A stretch of 64,000 nucleotides of DNA from the NCBI GenBank assembly GCA_964469525.1, contig CAYXYU010000003.1, forward strand, positions 124,001-188,000, in the 5' to 3' direction. Below, one piece after another: positions 17,835-25,458 of the stretch (position 1 is its first letter; each line of letters begins with the position of its first letter). This DNA comes from JABDCD01 sp964469525. Lineage in GTDB: Bacteria > Pseudomonadota > Alphaproteobacteria > Rickettsiales > SXRF01. The notes below the pieces were generated by a model, which was not told where the DNA came from, ran no database searches, and saw only the letters and a list, made by a program, of their open reading frames with translations. A program made the translations under genes and the position numbers.

Positions 17835-17940
17835 TCGCTTATCTTCGCCATTAAAAAGCCTCCTTTTCAGGAAGCTTTTAGTGGCGGAGGGGAGAGGATT
17901 CGAACCTCCGGTACCCTTACGGGCACAACGGTTTTCGAGA
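17835..17940. repeat. Right att-like direct repeat
   Basis: Second copy of the 106-bp repeat at 8261-8366. Here the repeat is continuous with the tRNA-Ser 5' half (17941-17971), so the gene is whole. The repeat boundary falls in the anticodon stem-loop, a common crossover site for tyrosine-recombinase elements that use tRNA genes. Confidence 0.85.
17851..17880 (-). terminator. tRNA-Ser intrinsic terminator
   Basis: On the minus strand directly after the CCA of tRNA-Ser: stem AAAAGCTTCC/GGAGGCTTTT, loop TGAAAA, then further T residues. Lies within the right direct repeat. Confidence 0.7.
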
Positions 17941-17971
17941 CCGCCGCATTCGACCACTCTGCCACCCCTCC
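17882..17971 (-). tRNA. tRNA-Ser (anticodon CGA)
   Basis: 90-nt gene with encoded CCA. Acceptor GGAGGGG pairs with CCCCTCC, discriminator G; D-arm region GGCAGAGTGGTCGAATGC; anticodon loop CTCGAAA giving CGA, flanked by GCGGT/ACCGT; a long class II variable arm (TGTGCCCGTAAGGGTACC); T-arm CGGAGGTTCGAATCCTCT. Decodes UCG serine codons. It is the integration target of the 8.3-17.9 kb unit. Confidence 0.95.
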
Positions 17972-18174
17972 GCATGCATACCGGGTAAAAGCCGCGAGCC
18001 GGTAATCCAGTATAGTAGATAGTGCAAAGAGGCCGCCTTATAGCAGACCTGACGCCATTGTCCAGCCGCCGGACTTTAATTCCCCTTTTATGCGCCGCCT
18101 GCCCGCATGCTCTCGATTACTTATGCGCCGGCGCGTACCTTTAGGCTGTGTTTTCCATATCTCAAGGAGTTAGT

Positions 18175-19743
18175 ATGCGGCGCAGTGACGACGAGTCGCT
18201 TTCGGTATGGCATGAGGCTGCCCTTCCCAGGCCGATACTCCCGCCGCTCCATGAGAATGTAGTCGCCGATGTCTGTGTGATAGGAGCAGGCATCGCGGGG
18301 CTGACCACAGCCTACCTTTTGCAAAAGACGGGATTGTCGGTGGTGGTGCTCGAGGCATGGGATCTCGCGGCCGGTGAAACGGGCCGCACCACGGCGCACT
18401 TGACCGGTGTGCTCGACGACCGCTTCTATTACCTCGAGTCTCTATTTGGAGAGGAAGGTGCCAGACTGGCTGCCGAGAGCCATCTGGCGGCTGTCAACCG
18501 CATTGAAGCGCTGGTTGCCGAGGAGCAGATACGTTGCGATTTCGAACGGGTTGACGGCTATCTGGTGGGGCTTGGTCGTGACAGGAATAGCTTCGAAAAG
18601 GAAGCCGAAGCGGCGCACCGCGCCGGCTTCGCCGACCGGCAGATACTGGAACGCATCCCGGTCAGCGGCATTACCATCGGTCGTACTATCCGCTTCCCCC
18701 GCCAGGCGACCTTCCATATCGGCAAATACATGCAGGGGCTGGCGGAGGCCTTCCTGCGGCAGGGCGGCCGCCTCTATACGCGGGCGCATGTCAATGAGGT
18801 GCAGGGCGGTGCCCGCGCCTACGTCAAGACCGATGAGGGATTCAAGATCGTCGCCGATCATATCGTGGTCGCCACCAACACGCCGATCAACGACTGGGTC
18901 AAGATGCATACCAAGCAGGCGGCCTATCGCACTTATGTCATCGGCTATGAGATTCCCATCGCATCCTATCCGGGCTTCCTGCTGTGGGATATGGACGATC
19001 CGTATCATTACGTGCGTATCGTACGCGGCACCTACCACGACATGCTGATCGTCGGCGGCGAGGATCACAAGACGGGGCAGGCGCATGACATGGAGGCGCG
19101 CTACCGGCGCCTCGCAGCGTGGACGGAACAGCACTTCAACACGTTCGGCGGCAAGGTGCGCTACCGCTGGTCGGGACAGGTGATGGAGCCGGTCGACGGG
19201 CTGGGCTTCATCGGCCGCAACCCGATGGATAACGAAAACGTCTATATCATCACCGGCGATTCCGGCAACGGCATGACGCACGGCACGCTCGGCGCCATGC
19301 TGGTCAGCGACCTGATCCAGGGGCGGGATAATCCCTGGGAGCAGCTGTATGATCCTTCGCGCAAAACGGTGAAGGCCGCCCCGTCTTTCGTACGCGAGAA
19401 CACGAACTTCGTAGGGCACATGATCAAGGATTGGGCAGGACCCGGCGAAGTGAACGACGTCAGCGCGCTGCGCGACGGGCAGGGCGCCGTGCTGCGGCAC
19501 GGCCTGTCCAAGGTAGCAGTCTACCGCGATGAGCAGGGCACGCTGCACGAATGTTCGGCGGTATGCACGCATCTGGGCTGCATCGTGCAGTGGAATCCGG
19601 GCGAGAAAAGCTGGGATTGCCCCTGCCACGGCTCGCGGTTCGATATCGAAGGCCGGATTCTCAACGGTCCGGCGATCAAGCCCCTGGCCAAAGAGGAGCA
19701 TCCCGCCGTGACACCGCGCAAGGTGGCGGGGCCGCGCTCATAA
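18175..19743 (+). CDS. FAD-dependent oxidoreductase with C-terminal Rieske domain
   Basis: 522 residues. N-terminal DAO-type FAD fold (VCVIGAGIAGLTTAYLLQKTGLSVVVLEA in outline, residues 33-62), FIGRNPMDNENVYIITGDSGNGMTHG FAD-contact region near 345-370, then a Rieske [2Fe-2S] domain at about 430-515 with C464-T-H466 and C482-P-C-H485 as cluster ligands. An in-frame GTG 27 bases upstream exists, but AAGGAG sits five bases before the ATG at 18175, so that start was taken. Family members oxidise amines or amino acids and pass electrons through the Rieske centre; the substrate is unknown. It is the chromosomal neighbour on the 5' side of tRNA-Ser. Confidence 0.9.
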   Translation: MRRSDDESLSVWHEAALPRPILPPLHENVVADVCVIGAGIAGLTTAYLLQKTGLSVVVLEAWDLAAGETGRTTAHLTGVLDDRFYYLESLFGEEGARLAAESHLAAVNRIEALVAEEQIRCDFERVDGYLVGLGRDRNSFEKEAEAAHRAGFADRQILERIPVSGITIGRTIRFPRQATFHIGKYMQGLAEAFLRQGGRLYTRAHVNEVQGGARAYVKTDEGFKIVADHIVVATNTPINDWVKMHTKQAAYRTYVIGYEIPIASYPGFLLWDMDDPYHYVRIVRGTYHDMLIVGGEDHKTGQAHDMEARYRRLAAWTEQHFNTFGGKVRYRWSGQVMEPVDGLGFIGRNPMDNENVYIITGDSGNGMTHGTLGAMLVSDLIQGRDNPWEQLYDPSRKTVKAAPSFVRENTNFVGHMIKDWAGPGEVNDVSALRDGQGAVLRHGLSKVAVYRDEQGTLHECSAVCTHLGCIVQWNPGEKSWDCPCHGSRFDIEGRILNGPAIKPLAKEEHPAVTPRKVAGPRS

Positions 19744-19793
19744 CGCAGCTATTCCAGTGCCTTGCCGATGCGGCCGCCACGCCTCAAAGCCTA

Positions 19794-19822
19794 TTGACAA
19801 GCCAGTCCTTATCCTCTAATTT
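19794..19822 (+). promoter_or_regulatory. Sigma-70 type promoter for rplU-rpmA
   Basis: Perfect -35 TTGACA (19794-19799), 17-base spacer, -10 like TAATTT (19817-19822), about 75 bases ahead of the rplU start. Confidence 0.55.
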
Positions 19823-19900
19823 TCACCTCCTTTTTCCTCCAGGGGAATGGTTTTAGAGAAATTTCAGGCATTTGCCTGTGATCGGAAAGTGAGATTCGTC

Positions 19901-20203
19901 ATGTTCGCAGTCATCCGTACCGGCGGAAAACAGTATAAGGTCAAGAGCGGCGATGTCATTGCCGTGGAAAAGCTCGAAGGCAAGGCGGGTGACAAGCTGG
20001 AGATCGGCGAGGTGCTGATGGCCGGCGGCAAGACGGGCTCGAAGGAGGCGCCCCTGAAGGGCAAGGTAACGGCCGAGATCATCAGCCAGTTCCGCGACGA
20101 CAAGGTGGTGATTTTCAAGAAGCGCCGCCGTCATAACTACCGCCGCAAGAAGGGCCACCGCCAGTACCTGACGGAAATCAAGATCACCGATATTAAAGCA
20201 TAA
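19901..20203 (+). CDS. rplU: 50S ribosomal protein L21
   Basis: 100-residue ribosomal protein that binds 23S rRNA. Start chosen at MFAVIRTGGKQYKV, the conserved L21 N-terminus; the frame is open 54 bases further upstream but that segment does not belong to the family. C-terminal KKRRRHNYRRKKGHRQ is the family's basic signature. Followed by rpmA in the universal L21-L27-Obg order, with a palindromic repeat between the two genes. Confidence 0.97.
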   Translation: MFAVIRTGGKQYKVKSGDVIAVEKLEGKAGDKLEIGEVLMAGGKTGSKEAPLKGKVTAEIISQFRDDKVVIFKKRRRHNYRRKKGHRQYLTEIKITDIKA

Positions 20204-20210
20204 AGAATGG

Positions 20211-20230
20211 ATTCCCGCCTGCGCGGGAAT
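20211..20230. repeat. Palindromic dispersed repeat between rplU and rpmA
   Basis: Perfect 8-bp inverted repeat with four-base loop, ATTCCCGCCTGCGCGGGAAT, seven bases after the rplU stop. It shares its core and flanks (GGAT before, TGACA after) with an imperfect relative at 40747-40772, so it appears to be a dispersed element rather than a local terminator; no T run follows. Confidence 0.6.
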
Positions 20231-20244
20231 GACAAGGAGAAAAC

Positions 20245-20496
20245 ATGGCACATAAAAAAGCAGGAGGTTCCTCCCGCAACGGCCGCGATACCGCGGGCCG
20301 GCGGCTGGGCGTCAAGAAATTCGGGGGCCAGGTGGTTATTCCCGGCAATATCATCGTCCGCCAGCGCGGCACCAAGTTCCATCCGGGCACGGGTGTCGAT
20401 ATGGGCCTCGACCACACGATCTTTGCCGTCGTCAACGGCAAGGTCGAGTTCCGCCAGAAGGCTGGCGGTAAGACTTTCGTGTCGGTGGTGGCTTAA
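20245..20496 (+). CDS. rpmA: 50S ribosomal protein L27
   Basis: 83 residues beginning MAHKKAGGSSRNGRDT, the conserved L27 N-terminus that reaches the peptidyl-transferase centre, with RRLGVKKFGGQ following. Ribosome-binding site AAGGAG upstream of the ATG. Downstream an intrinsic terminator separates it from obgE. Confidence 0.97.
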   Translation: MAHKKAGGSSRNGRDTAGRRLGVKKFGGQVVIPGNIIVRQRGTKFHPGTGVDMGLDHTIFAVVNGKVEFRQKAGGKTFVSVVA

Positions 20497-20521
20497 CCGT
20501 CAGCTTGCAGCGAGAAACAAA

Positions 20522-20546
20522 GGGGACGGGCGACCGTCCCCTTTTT
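20522..20546 (+). terminator. Intrinsic terminator/attenuator between rpmA and obgE
   Basis: Stem GGGGACGG (20522-20529) with CCGTCCCC (20534-20541), loop GCGA, followed by TTTTT (20542-20546). The obgE start codon lies only 12 bases after the T run, so read-through or a promoter overlapping the hairpin must supply obgE mRNA. Confidence 0.8.
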
Positions 20547-20558
20547 GTTTGGGTATAT

Positions 20559-21569
20559 ATGAAATTCCTCGACGAAGCAAAAATCTATATCCGAAGCGGT
20601 GACGGCGGCGCCGGTTGCGTCAGCTTCCGCCGCGAGAAATTCATCCCCGACGGTGGGCCGGACGGCGGCGATGGCGGCCGCGGCGGCTCGGTCATCGCCG
20701 AGTGCGTCGCCGGCCTCAACACGCTGATCGATTACCGTTACCAGCAGCATTTCAAGGCGAAGAAGGGCGAGCACGGCATGGGCAGCCAGCGCTACGGCAA
20801 AGGGGCACCCGATCTCGTCCTGAAGCTCCCCGTGGGCACGCAGATTCTGGAAGCGAATAAGGAAACGCTGGTGGCTGACTTGACGAAGATCGGGCAACGC
20901 GTGGTGCTGGCCGAGGGCGGCAAGGGCGGACTGGGCAATATGCATTTCAAATCCTCGACCAATCGCGCGCCGCGTCAGTCAACGCCCGGCGGCGAGGGCG
21001 AGGAGCGCTGGCTGTGGCTGCGGCTGAAGCTGATGTCGGACGCCGGGCTCCTGGGACTGCCCAACGCCGGCAAATCGACGTTTCTGGCCGCAGTCTCGCG
21101 CGCCAAGCCGAAGATCGCCGATTACCCTTTTACCACGCTCGCCCCGCAGCTGGGGGTCGTCTATGTCGACGGCAGGGAATTCGTGCTGGCGGATATTCCC
21201 GGCCTCATTGAAGGCGCGGCGGAAGGCGTCGGGCTTGGCATCAAATTCTTAGGCCACGTGGAGCGCGCCGGGGTGCTGCTGCACCTGGTCGATGGTACGC
21301 AGGAGGATGTGGCAGGCGCTTATAAAACCATCCGCAAGGAACTGAAGGCCTACAGCGCCGAGCTGGCGAAAAAGCCGGAGCTGCTGGCGCTCAATAAATG
21401 CGATGCGCTGACGCCGGAGGAAGTGAAGGAAAGAGCCGCCGCACTGAAGAAAGCTTCGAGGAAAAAAATCTGGGCCATTTCCGGCGTCACTGGCAAGGGC
21501 GTGCAGGAAGTGCTAAGGGAGATGATCAAGGTCATTGAAGAAACGAGAGAGAAGAAAAAAGCGGAATAA
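20559..21569 (+). CDS. obgE: GTPase Obg/CgtA
   Basis: 336-residue ribosome-associated GTPase. N-terminal glycine-rich Obg fold from MKFLDEAKIYIRSGDGGAG (start chosen here, although the frame is open 54 bases upstream across the terminator), then the G domain: GLPNAGKST (about 158-166), DYPFTTLAPQLGVV, DIPGLIEGAAEGVGLG, NKCD. No separate C-terminal OCT domain, as in most alphaproteobacteria. Acts in 50S maturation and the stringent response. The only ribosome-binding site candidate is a weak GGG; translation may depend on structure changes in the preceding hairpin. Confidence 0.96.
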   Translation: MKFLDEAKIYIRSGDGGAGCVSFRREKFIPDGGPDGGDGGRGGSVIAECVAGLNTLIDYRYQQHFKAKKGEHGMGSQRYGKGAPDLVLKLPVGTQILEANKETLVADLTKIGQRVVLAEGGKGGLGNMHFKSSTNRAPRQSTPGGEGEERWLWLRLKLMSDAGLLGLPNAGKSTFLAAVSRAKPKIADYPFTTLAPQLGVVYVDGREFVLADIPGLIEGAAEGVGLGIKFLGHVERAGVLLHLVDGTQEDVAGAYKTIRKELKAYSAELAKKPELLALNKCDALTPEEVKERAAALKKASRKKIWAISGVTGKGVQEVLREMIKVIEETREKKKAE

Positions 21570-21573
21570 GAAG

Positions 21574-21915
21574 CTACGAAGAAGCGGGCATATTTCCTAG
21601 AAATATTATGATGCCATTAAGACTGGCACTCGTTACAAGTATAACAATAGCTAGCATTATCCGGTGTGAGGTACTTACTGTTACAGGATGAACAAGTGCT
21701 TTGGTAAGCAGTTTCCGACGCGCAAAAAGGTAACAAGGTAGCGCAACGATCCCTAAAAACACCGTAGCGAATCCCCATCCACCTGCTGACATGTTAATAA
21801 AAGATCGATTACCTTGTATTTTCCCAATCCGATGACCAGTAGCATCCAGGTAAACAAACATTGGTGCAATAATCCAGAAACAGTTCCAAACGATAATTCC
21901 TATATCTGCCCCCAT
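21574..21915 (-). CDS. Small membrane protein of unknown function
   Basis: 113 residues with three predicted membrane segments (about 5-22, 45-68 and 85-108). The central part, a DATGHRIGKI turn followed by an INMSAGGWGFATVFLGIVALPCYLF-like helix and RRKLL, resembles a widespread family of small bacterial proteins with a D-x3-IG-x-K, GGW-helix layout. Visibly AT-richer than obgE and proB on either side. Convergent with obgE, four bases apart. No clear ribosome-binding site before the ATG. Function unknown. Confidence 0.6.
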   Translation of the reverse strand: MGADIGIIVWNCFWIIAPMFVYLDATGHRIGKIQGNRSFINMSAGGWGFATVFLGIVALPCYLFARRKLLTKALVHPVTVSTSHRIMLAIVILVTSASLNGIIIFLGNMPASS

Positions 21916-21986
21916 AGATTGGAAATTTTATGTTGCTCTTATTAAGGATCAGTTAAGTTGGCAGAAACGATTATATATTATAAGTC

Positions 21987-23102
21987 ATGGCTATGCTGAG
22001 CAACGCCAGACGTATCGTCATCAAGATCGGCTCGTCGCTTCTCGTCGATAGCAAAAGCGGCAATCTGCGTATGTCGTGGCTCGCCGGGCTGGCCGAGGAT
22101 ATCGCGGAGCTGCGCACGCAGGGCAAGCAGCTGATCGTCGTCACTTCGGGGGCGGTGGCGTTGGGGCGGCGGCCGCTGGGCCTCAAAGGCAAGGCACACC
22201 TGCCGCTGGAGGAGAAGCAGGCCGCCGCGGCCTGCGGCCAGATCGCGCTGTTCGCGGCTTGGCGTGATGCCCTGGCGAAGCATAATCTCAATGTCGCGCA
22301 GCTGCTGCTTACTGCCGATGACAGCATCCACCGCCGCCGCTATCTGAATGCACGTAACACCATCGATACGCTGCTGGAGCTCGGCGCGGTGCCGGCGATC
22401 AACGAGAATGATACGGTGGCCACCGCCGAGATCCGCTTCGGCGACAACGACCGGCTGGCGGCGCGCGTCGCGCAGATGGCAGGCGCCGATATGCTGGTGC
22501 TGTTTTCCGACATTGACGGACTCTATAGCGCCGATCCCACGCAGCACGCGGATGCAGAATTCATTCCTGAAGTCACCGATATTACGCCTGCCATCGAGCA
22601 GATGGCGGGCGGTTCTGCTTCCGATGTCGGGTCGGGAGGCATGGTAACCAAAATAGCCGCTGCGCGCATTGCGCTTTCTGCTGGTTGCAGCATGGTCATC
22701 GCTCGCGGAACTGGCGGACATCCGTTGCGAACCCTGATGGAGGATGGTCGGTGCACCCACTTCCTCGCCAGGGAAACCCCGCTTTCTGCCCGTAAACGCT
22801 GGATCGCCGGGTCGGTGCATCCGGCCGGCAGCGTCACCATCGATGACGGAGCGGCCAGGGCATTGAAATCCGGAAAAAGCCTGCTGCCCGCCGGAGTTAC
22901 AGCGATTCACGGTACGTTCGACCGGGGTGATGCTGTCCTGATTCAGGACATGCGCGGGGTTACGCTTGGCAAGGGGCTGATCGCCTACGGCAGCGACGAC
23001 GCTCAGCGCATCCGGGGCAGGCAGAGCGCCGAGATCGAGCAGATACTCGGCTTCCGCCGCCGCGATGTGCTGATTCACCGCGACGATCTGGTATTAGAAT
23101 AA
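21987..23102 (+). CDS. proB: Glutamate 5-kinase with PUA domain
   Basis: First enzyme of proline synthesis: phosphorylates glutamate to glutamyl 5-phosphate. 371 residues: amino-acid-kinase fold at 1-255 (VIKIGSSLLVD, VVTSGAVALG, INENDTVAT, FGDNDRLAARVA) and a C-terminal PUA domain at about 278-362 (GVTAIHGTFDRGDAVLI). The GSGGM-type loop (VGSGGMVTKIAAA) is intact. A second ATG lies six bases in; no ribosome-binding site distinguishes the two. proA follows 37 bases downstream, so the two steps are probably co-transcribed. Confidence 0.95.
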   Translation: MAMLSNARRIVIKIGSSLLVDSKSGNLRMSWLAGLAEDIAELRTQGKQLIVVTSGAVALGRRPLGLKGKAHLPLEEKQAAAACGQIALFAAWRDALAKHNLNVAQLLLTADDSIHRRRYLNARNTIDTLLELGAVPAINENDTVATAEIRFGDNDRLAARVAQMAGADMLVLFSDIDGLYSADPTQHADAEFIPEVTDITPAIEQMAGGSASDVGSGGMVTKIAAARIALSAGCSMVIARGTGGHPLRTLMEDGRCTHFLARETPLSARKRWIAGSVHPAGSVTIDDGAARALKSGKSLLPAGVTAIHGTFDRGDAVLIQDMRGVTLGKGLIAYGSDDAQRIRGRQSAEIEQILGFRRRDVLIHRDDLVLE

Positions 23103-23139
23103 CCTTGCCCTTTAACTAGTTTACGGGGAAAATAGGCGT

Positions 23140-24426
23140 ATGAAAAAAGCCAAGATTGTGAATCTCAAAGGCGAAGTCCGCGAGCAGATGCAGGCCATGG
23201 GCCGGAAAGCCCGCGCCGCCTATGCGCGCATGGCGGAGGCAAGCAATGAGCAGAAGGACATGGCACTGGCGCAGGCGGCCCTGGCGCTGCGCGAGCACAT
23301 AACCGGCATCCTCGCCGCCAACGAGAAGGATATTATCTACGGCAAGCAGAAAGGGCTCGATACGGCGCAGCTCGATCGGCTGAAGCTCGATGAGAAGCGC
23401 ATTGAGGCGATGGCGGCCGGGCTCGAAACCATCGTCACCATGGAAGACCCGGTCAACAAGGTGCTCGAGCAATGGGAGCGCCCCAACGGGCTGGTACTGC
23501 AGAAGGTCAGCATTCCGCTCGGCGTTATCGGCATCATCTACGAATCACGCCCCGGCGTCACCGCTGACGCGGCGGGGCTGTGCATCAAATCCGGCAACGC
23601 GGCAATCCTGCGCTGCGGGTCGGAAAGCCTGCATTCCTCCACCGTCATCGCCGAATGCATCCATCACGGGCTGAAAGCCGCCGGGCTGCCGGAGGAAGCG
23701 GTGCAACTGGTCGATACGCGCGACCGGCTGGCGGTCGATGAGATGCTCGGCCTGGTGGGGCTGATCGACATCATCGTGCCGCGCGGCGGCAAGTCGCTGA
23801 CCAGGCGCGTGATGGAGAAAAGCCGCATCCCGACCATCCAGCACCTTGACGGCAACTGCCACACCTACGTGCATGCGAAAGCCGATTCCAAGATGGCGGT
23901 CGAGGTGGTACTCAATGCCAAAATGCGTCGCCCCGGCATCTGCGGCGCCACTGAAACCCTGCTCATCGACGAAGCGGTGGCGAAGAAGCTGCTGCCCCCT
24001 ATTGCCGATGCGCTGGCCGGCGGTGGCTGCGAGATGCGCGGCGACAAGGGCGCGCGCGCCATCGACAAGCGCCTCAAGGCGGCAACCGAGGAGGACTGGG
24101 ATACCGAATATCTGGCGCCCATCATCGCCATCAAGCTGGTGGACGGGGTGGAGGAGGCAATCGAGCACATCAACCGCCATGGTTCGCATCATACCGACGC
24201 CATCGTCACCAGGGATATTCCGACCGCTCGGACTTTCCTCCGCAAGGTGGACAGTGCCATTGTCATGCACAACACTTCCACGCAATTCGCGGATGGTGGC
24301 GAATTCGGCTTCGGCGCCGAGATCGGCATTTCGACTGGCCGCCTGCATGCCCGCGGCCCGGTGGGCGCCGAGCAGCTCACCACCTACAAATATGTGGTGC
24401 ATGGCAGTGGACAGACGCGCCCGTAA
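23140..24426 (+). CDS. proA: Gamma-glutamyl phosphate reductase
   Basis: NADPH-dependent reductase producing glutamate 5-semialdehyde from the proB product. 428 residues of the aldehyde-dehydrogenase-like ProA family: GVIGIIYESRPGVTADA near 130, LDGNCHTYV near 235, catalytic C268 in RRPGICGATETL, and AEIGISTGRLHARGPVG near the C-terminus. Complete, with normal length. nadD begins with the base following its stop. Confidence 0.96.
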   Translation: MKKAKIVNLKGEVREQMQAMGRKARAAYARMAEASNEQKDMALAQAALALREHITGILAANEKDIIYGKQKGLDTAQLDRLKLDEKRIEAMAAGLETIVTMEDPVNKVLEQWERPNGLVLQKVSIPLGVIGIIYESRPGVTADAAGLCIKSGNAAILRCGSESLHSSTVIAECIHHGLKAAGLPEEAVQLVDTRDRLAVDEMLGLVGLIDIIVPRGGKSLTRRVMEKSRIPTIQHLDGNCHTYVHAKADSKMAVEVVLNAKMRRPGICGATETLLIDEAVAKKLLPPIADALAGGGCEMRGDKGARAIDKRLKAATEEDWDTEYLAPIIAIKLVDGVEEAIEHINRHGSHHTDAIVTRDIPTARTFLRKVDSAIVMHNTSTQFADGGEFGFGAEIGISTGRLHARGPVGAEQLTTYKYVVHGSGQTRP

Positions 24427-25056
24427 GTGAAGCCCATCCATACGAAAAATAGAAATATCGGCCTTCTGGGAGGATCGTTCAACCCGGCACATGAGGGGCA
24501 TCTGCATATCACGCTGCATGCGCTGAAGTCCCTCCATTTCGCCGAGGTTTGGTGGCTCGTTTCGCCGCACAACCCGCTCAAGAAAGCGGCTGATCTGGCT
24601 GCCTACGAACAGCGGCTGCACTCGGCGCGGGCGATGGCGGCGCGCCACCCGGGTATCCGCGTGCTCGATATCGAGGCGAAACAGCATCTGCGCTACAGCT
24701 GGCAGACCATTGCCTACCTCCAAAAGCGTAATCCGGGGGCGCAGCTCGTCTGGCTGATGGGGGCGGATAACCTGGCGCAGTTTCATCGCTGGCGGCGTTG
24801 GTGGTGGATACTGCAGCAGGTGCCGGTGGTGGTGTTTGACCGCGCCCCCTATTCGCACCGGTCACTGCGCAGCCAGACGGCGTTGCGCATGCACCGGTTC
24901 CGCTTGAAAAGCATGGGCATAGAGAGGCCAAAACCGGCCGCCTGCCTGGTTTTCGTGCATTTGCGGCGCGACCCGGCATCCTCCACTTCCATACGAAAAA
25001 AGCTTGGAAAAGGCGCCTTTTTGAGGCATAATAAAATTGCAGGGAAATCAATGTAA
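24427..25056 (+). CDS. nadD: Nicotinate-nucleotide adenylyltransferase
   Basis: Adenylates nicotinate mononucleotide in NAD synthesis. 209 residues with LLGGSFNPAHEGHLHI (nucleotidyltransferase GSFNPxHxGH signature, about 12-27), WWLVSPHNPLK, MGADNLAQFHRWRRW and the C-terminal SSTSIRKK. GTG start directly after the proA stop; a slippery, basic C-terminal tail. rsfS follows in the same frame, 24 bases after the stop. Confidence 0.92.
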   Translation: MKPIHTKNRNIGLLGGSFNPAHEGHLHITLHALKSLHFAEVWWLVSPHNPLKKAADLAAYEQRLHSARAMAARHPGIRVLDIEAKQHLRYSWQTIAYLQKRNPGAQLVWLMGADNLAQFHRWRRWWWILQQVPVVVFDRAPYSHRSLRSQTALRMHRFRLKSMGIERPKPAACLVFVHLRRDPASSTSIRKKLGKGAFLRHNKIAGKSM

Positions 25057-25080
25057 CCCCCTGTCGAAAGGAGAACACCC

Positions 25081-25455
25081 ATAGCTACCACACGATCGCT
25101 TCCCAAGCTTTCACTTGCGCGCCTTGAACGACTGATTCTTAGTTCCCTCGATACCCATAAAGCCGAAGACATTGTTTCCATCGATCTGATTGGCAAATCC
25201 GACTTTGCCGACCGCATGGTTATTGCCAGCGGCACGTCGCAGCGCCACATCGGCGCGCTGGCCGATCATGTCGTGGATACGCTGAAACGCTCCGGCTATA
25301 ACCACGTGCCGGTTGAGGGCAAGGAAGTCGGCGACTGGGTGCTGGTGGATGCCGGAAACCTCATCGTCCATATCTTTCGGCCGGAAATCCGCGACCACTA
25401 CAATCTCGAGAAAATGTGGTCGGTGGCGCTGCCGCAGCTCGAAGCTGCCCACTAG
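25081..25455 (+). CDS. rsfS: Ribosome silencing factor RsfS, apparent AUA start
   Basis: 125-residue RsfS/Iojap protein, which binds L14 and blocks subunit joining. Conserved block AEDIVSIDLIGKSDFADRMVIASGTSQRHIGALAD is covered by residues 31-65 of this reading, ending with GDWVLVDAGNLIVHIFRPEIRDHYNLEKMW in outline. No ATG, GTG or TTG exists in frame between the upstream stop (25054) and the ATG at 25216, which is inside the conserved core. An ideal ribosome-binding site AAAGGAG (25067-25073) stands seven bases before ATA at 25081, so ATA is taken as the start; a base-call error in an ATG is the alternative. Confidence 0.85.
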   Translation: MATTRSLPKLSLARLERLILSSLDTHKAEDIVSIDLIGKSDFADRMVIASGTSQRHIGALADHVVDTLKRSGYNHVPVEGKEVGDWVLVDAGNLIVHIFRPEIRDHYNLEKMWSVALPQLEAAH

Positions 25456-25458
25456 CGC

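Larger units (their letters stand above)
8261..17940. mobile_element. tRNA-Ser-associated 9.57-kb unit flanked by 106-bp direct repeats
   Basis: Two direct repeats, 8261-8366 and 17835-17940, are identical at 105 of 106 bases (the difference is A8312/G17886). Each comprises the 3' half of tRNA-Ser from the anticodon region to CCA plus the adjoining terminator. The right copy completes an intact tRNA-Ser gene and the left copy is an orphan 3' fragment. That is the footprint of site-specific integration into a tRNA 3' end: deleting one repeat length (9574 bp) would rejoin the GNAT gene to a complete tRNA-Ser. The interval holds only one six-gene operon; no integrase, relaxase or phage gene is visible, so mobility would need help in trans or has been lost. 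Confidence 0.75.

Noticed and set aside
18442..19701. 419-codon open frame antisense to the FAD/Rieske gene
   Set aside because: Entirely inside a well-supported gene, rich in His/Arg/Ala as expected of an antisense shadow, no ribosome-binding site.
20211..20230. Palindrome after rplU considered as a terminator
   Set aside because: No T run follows and rpmA is expected to be co-transcribed; the sequence is shared with another locus, so a dispersed repeat is the better reading.
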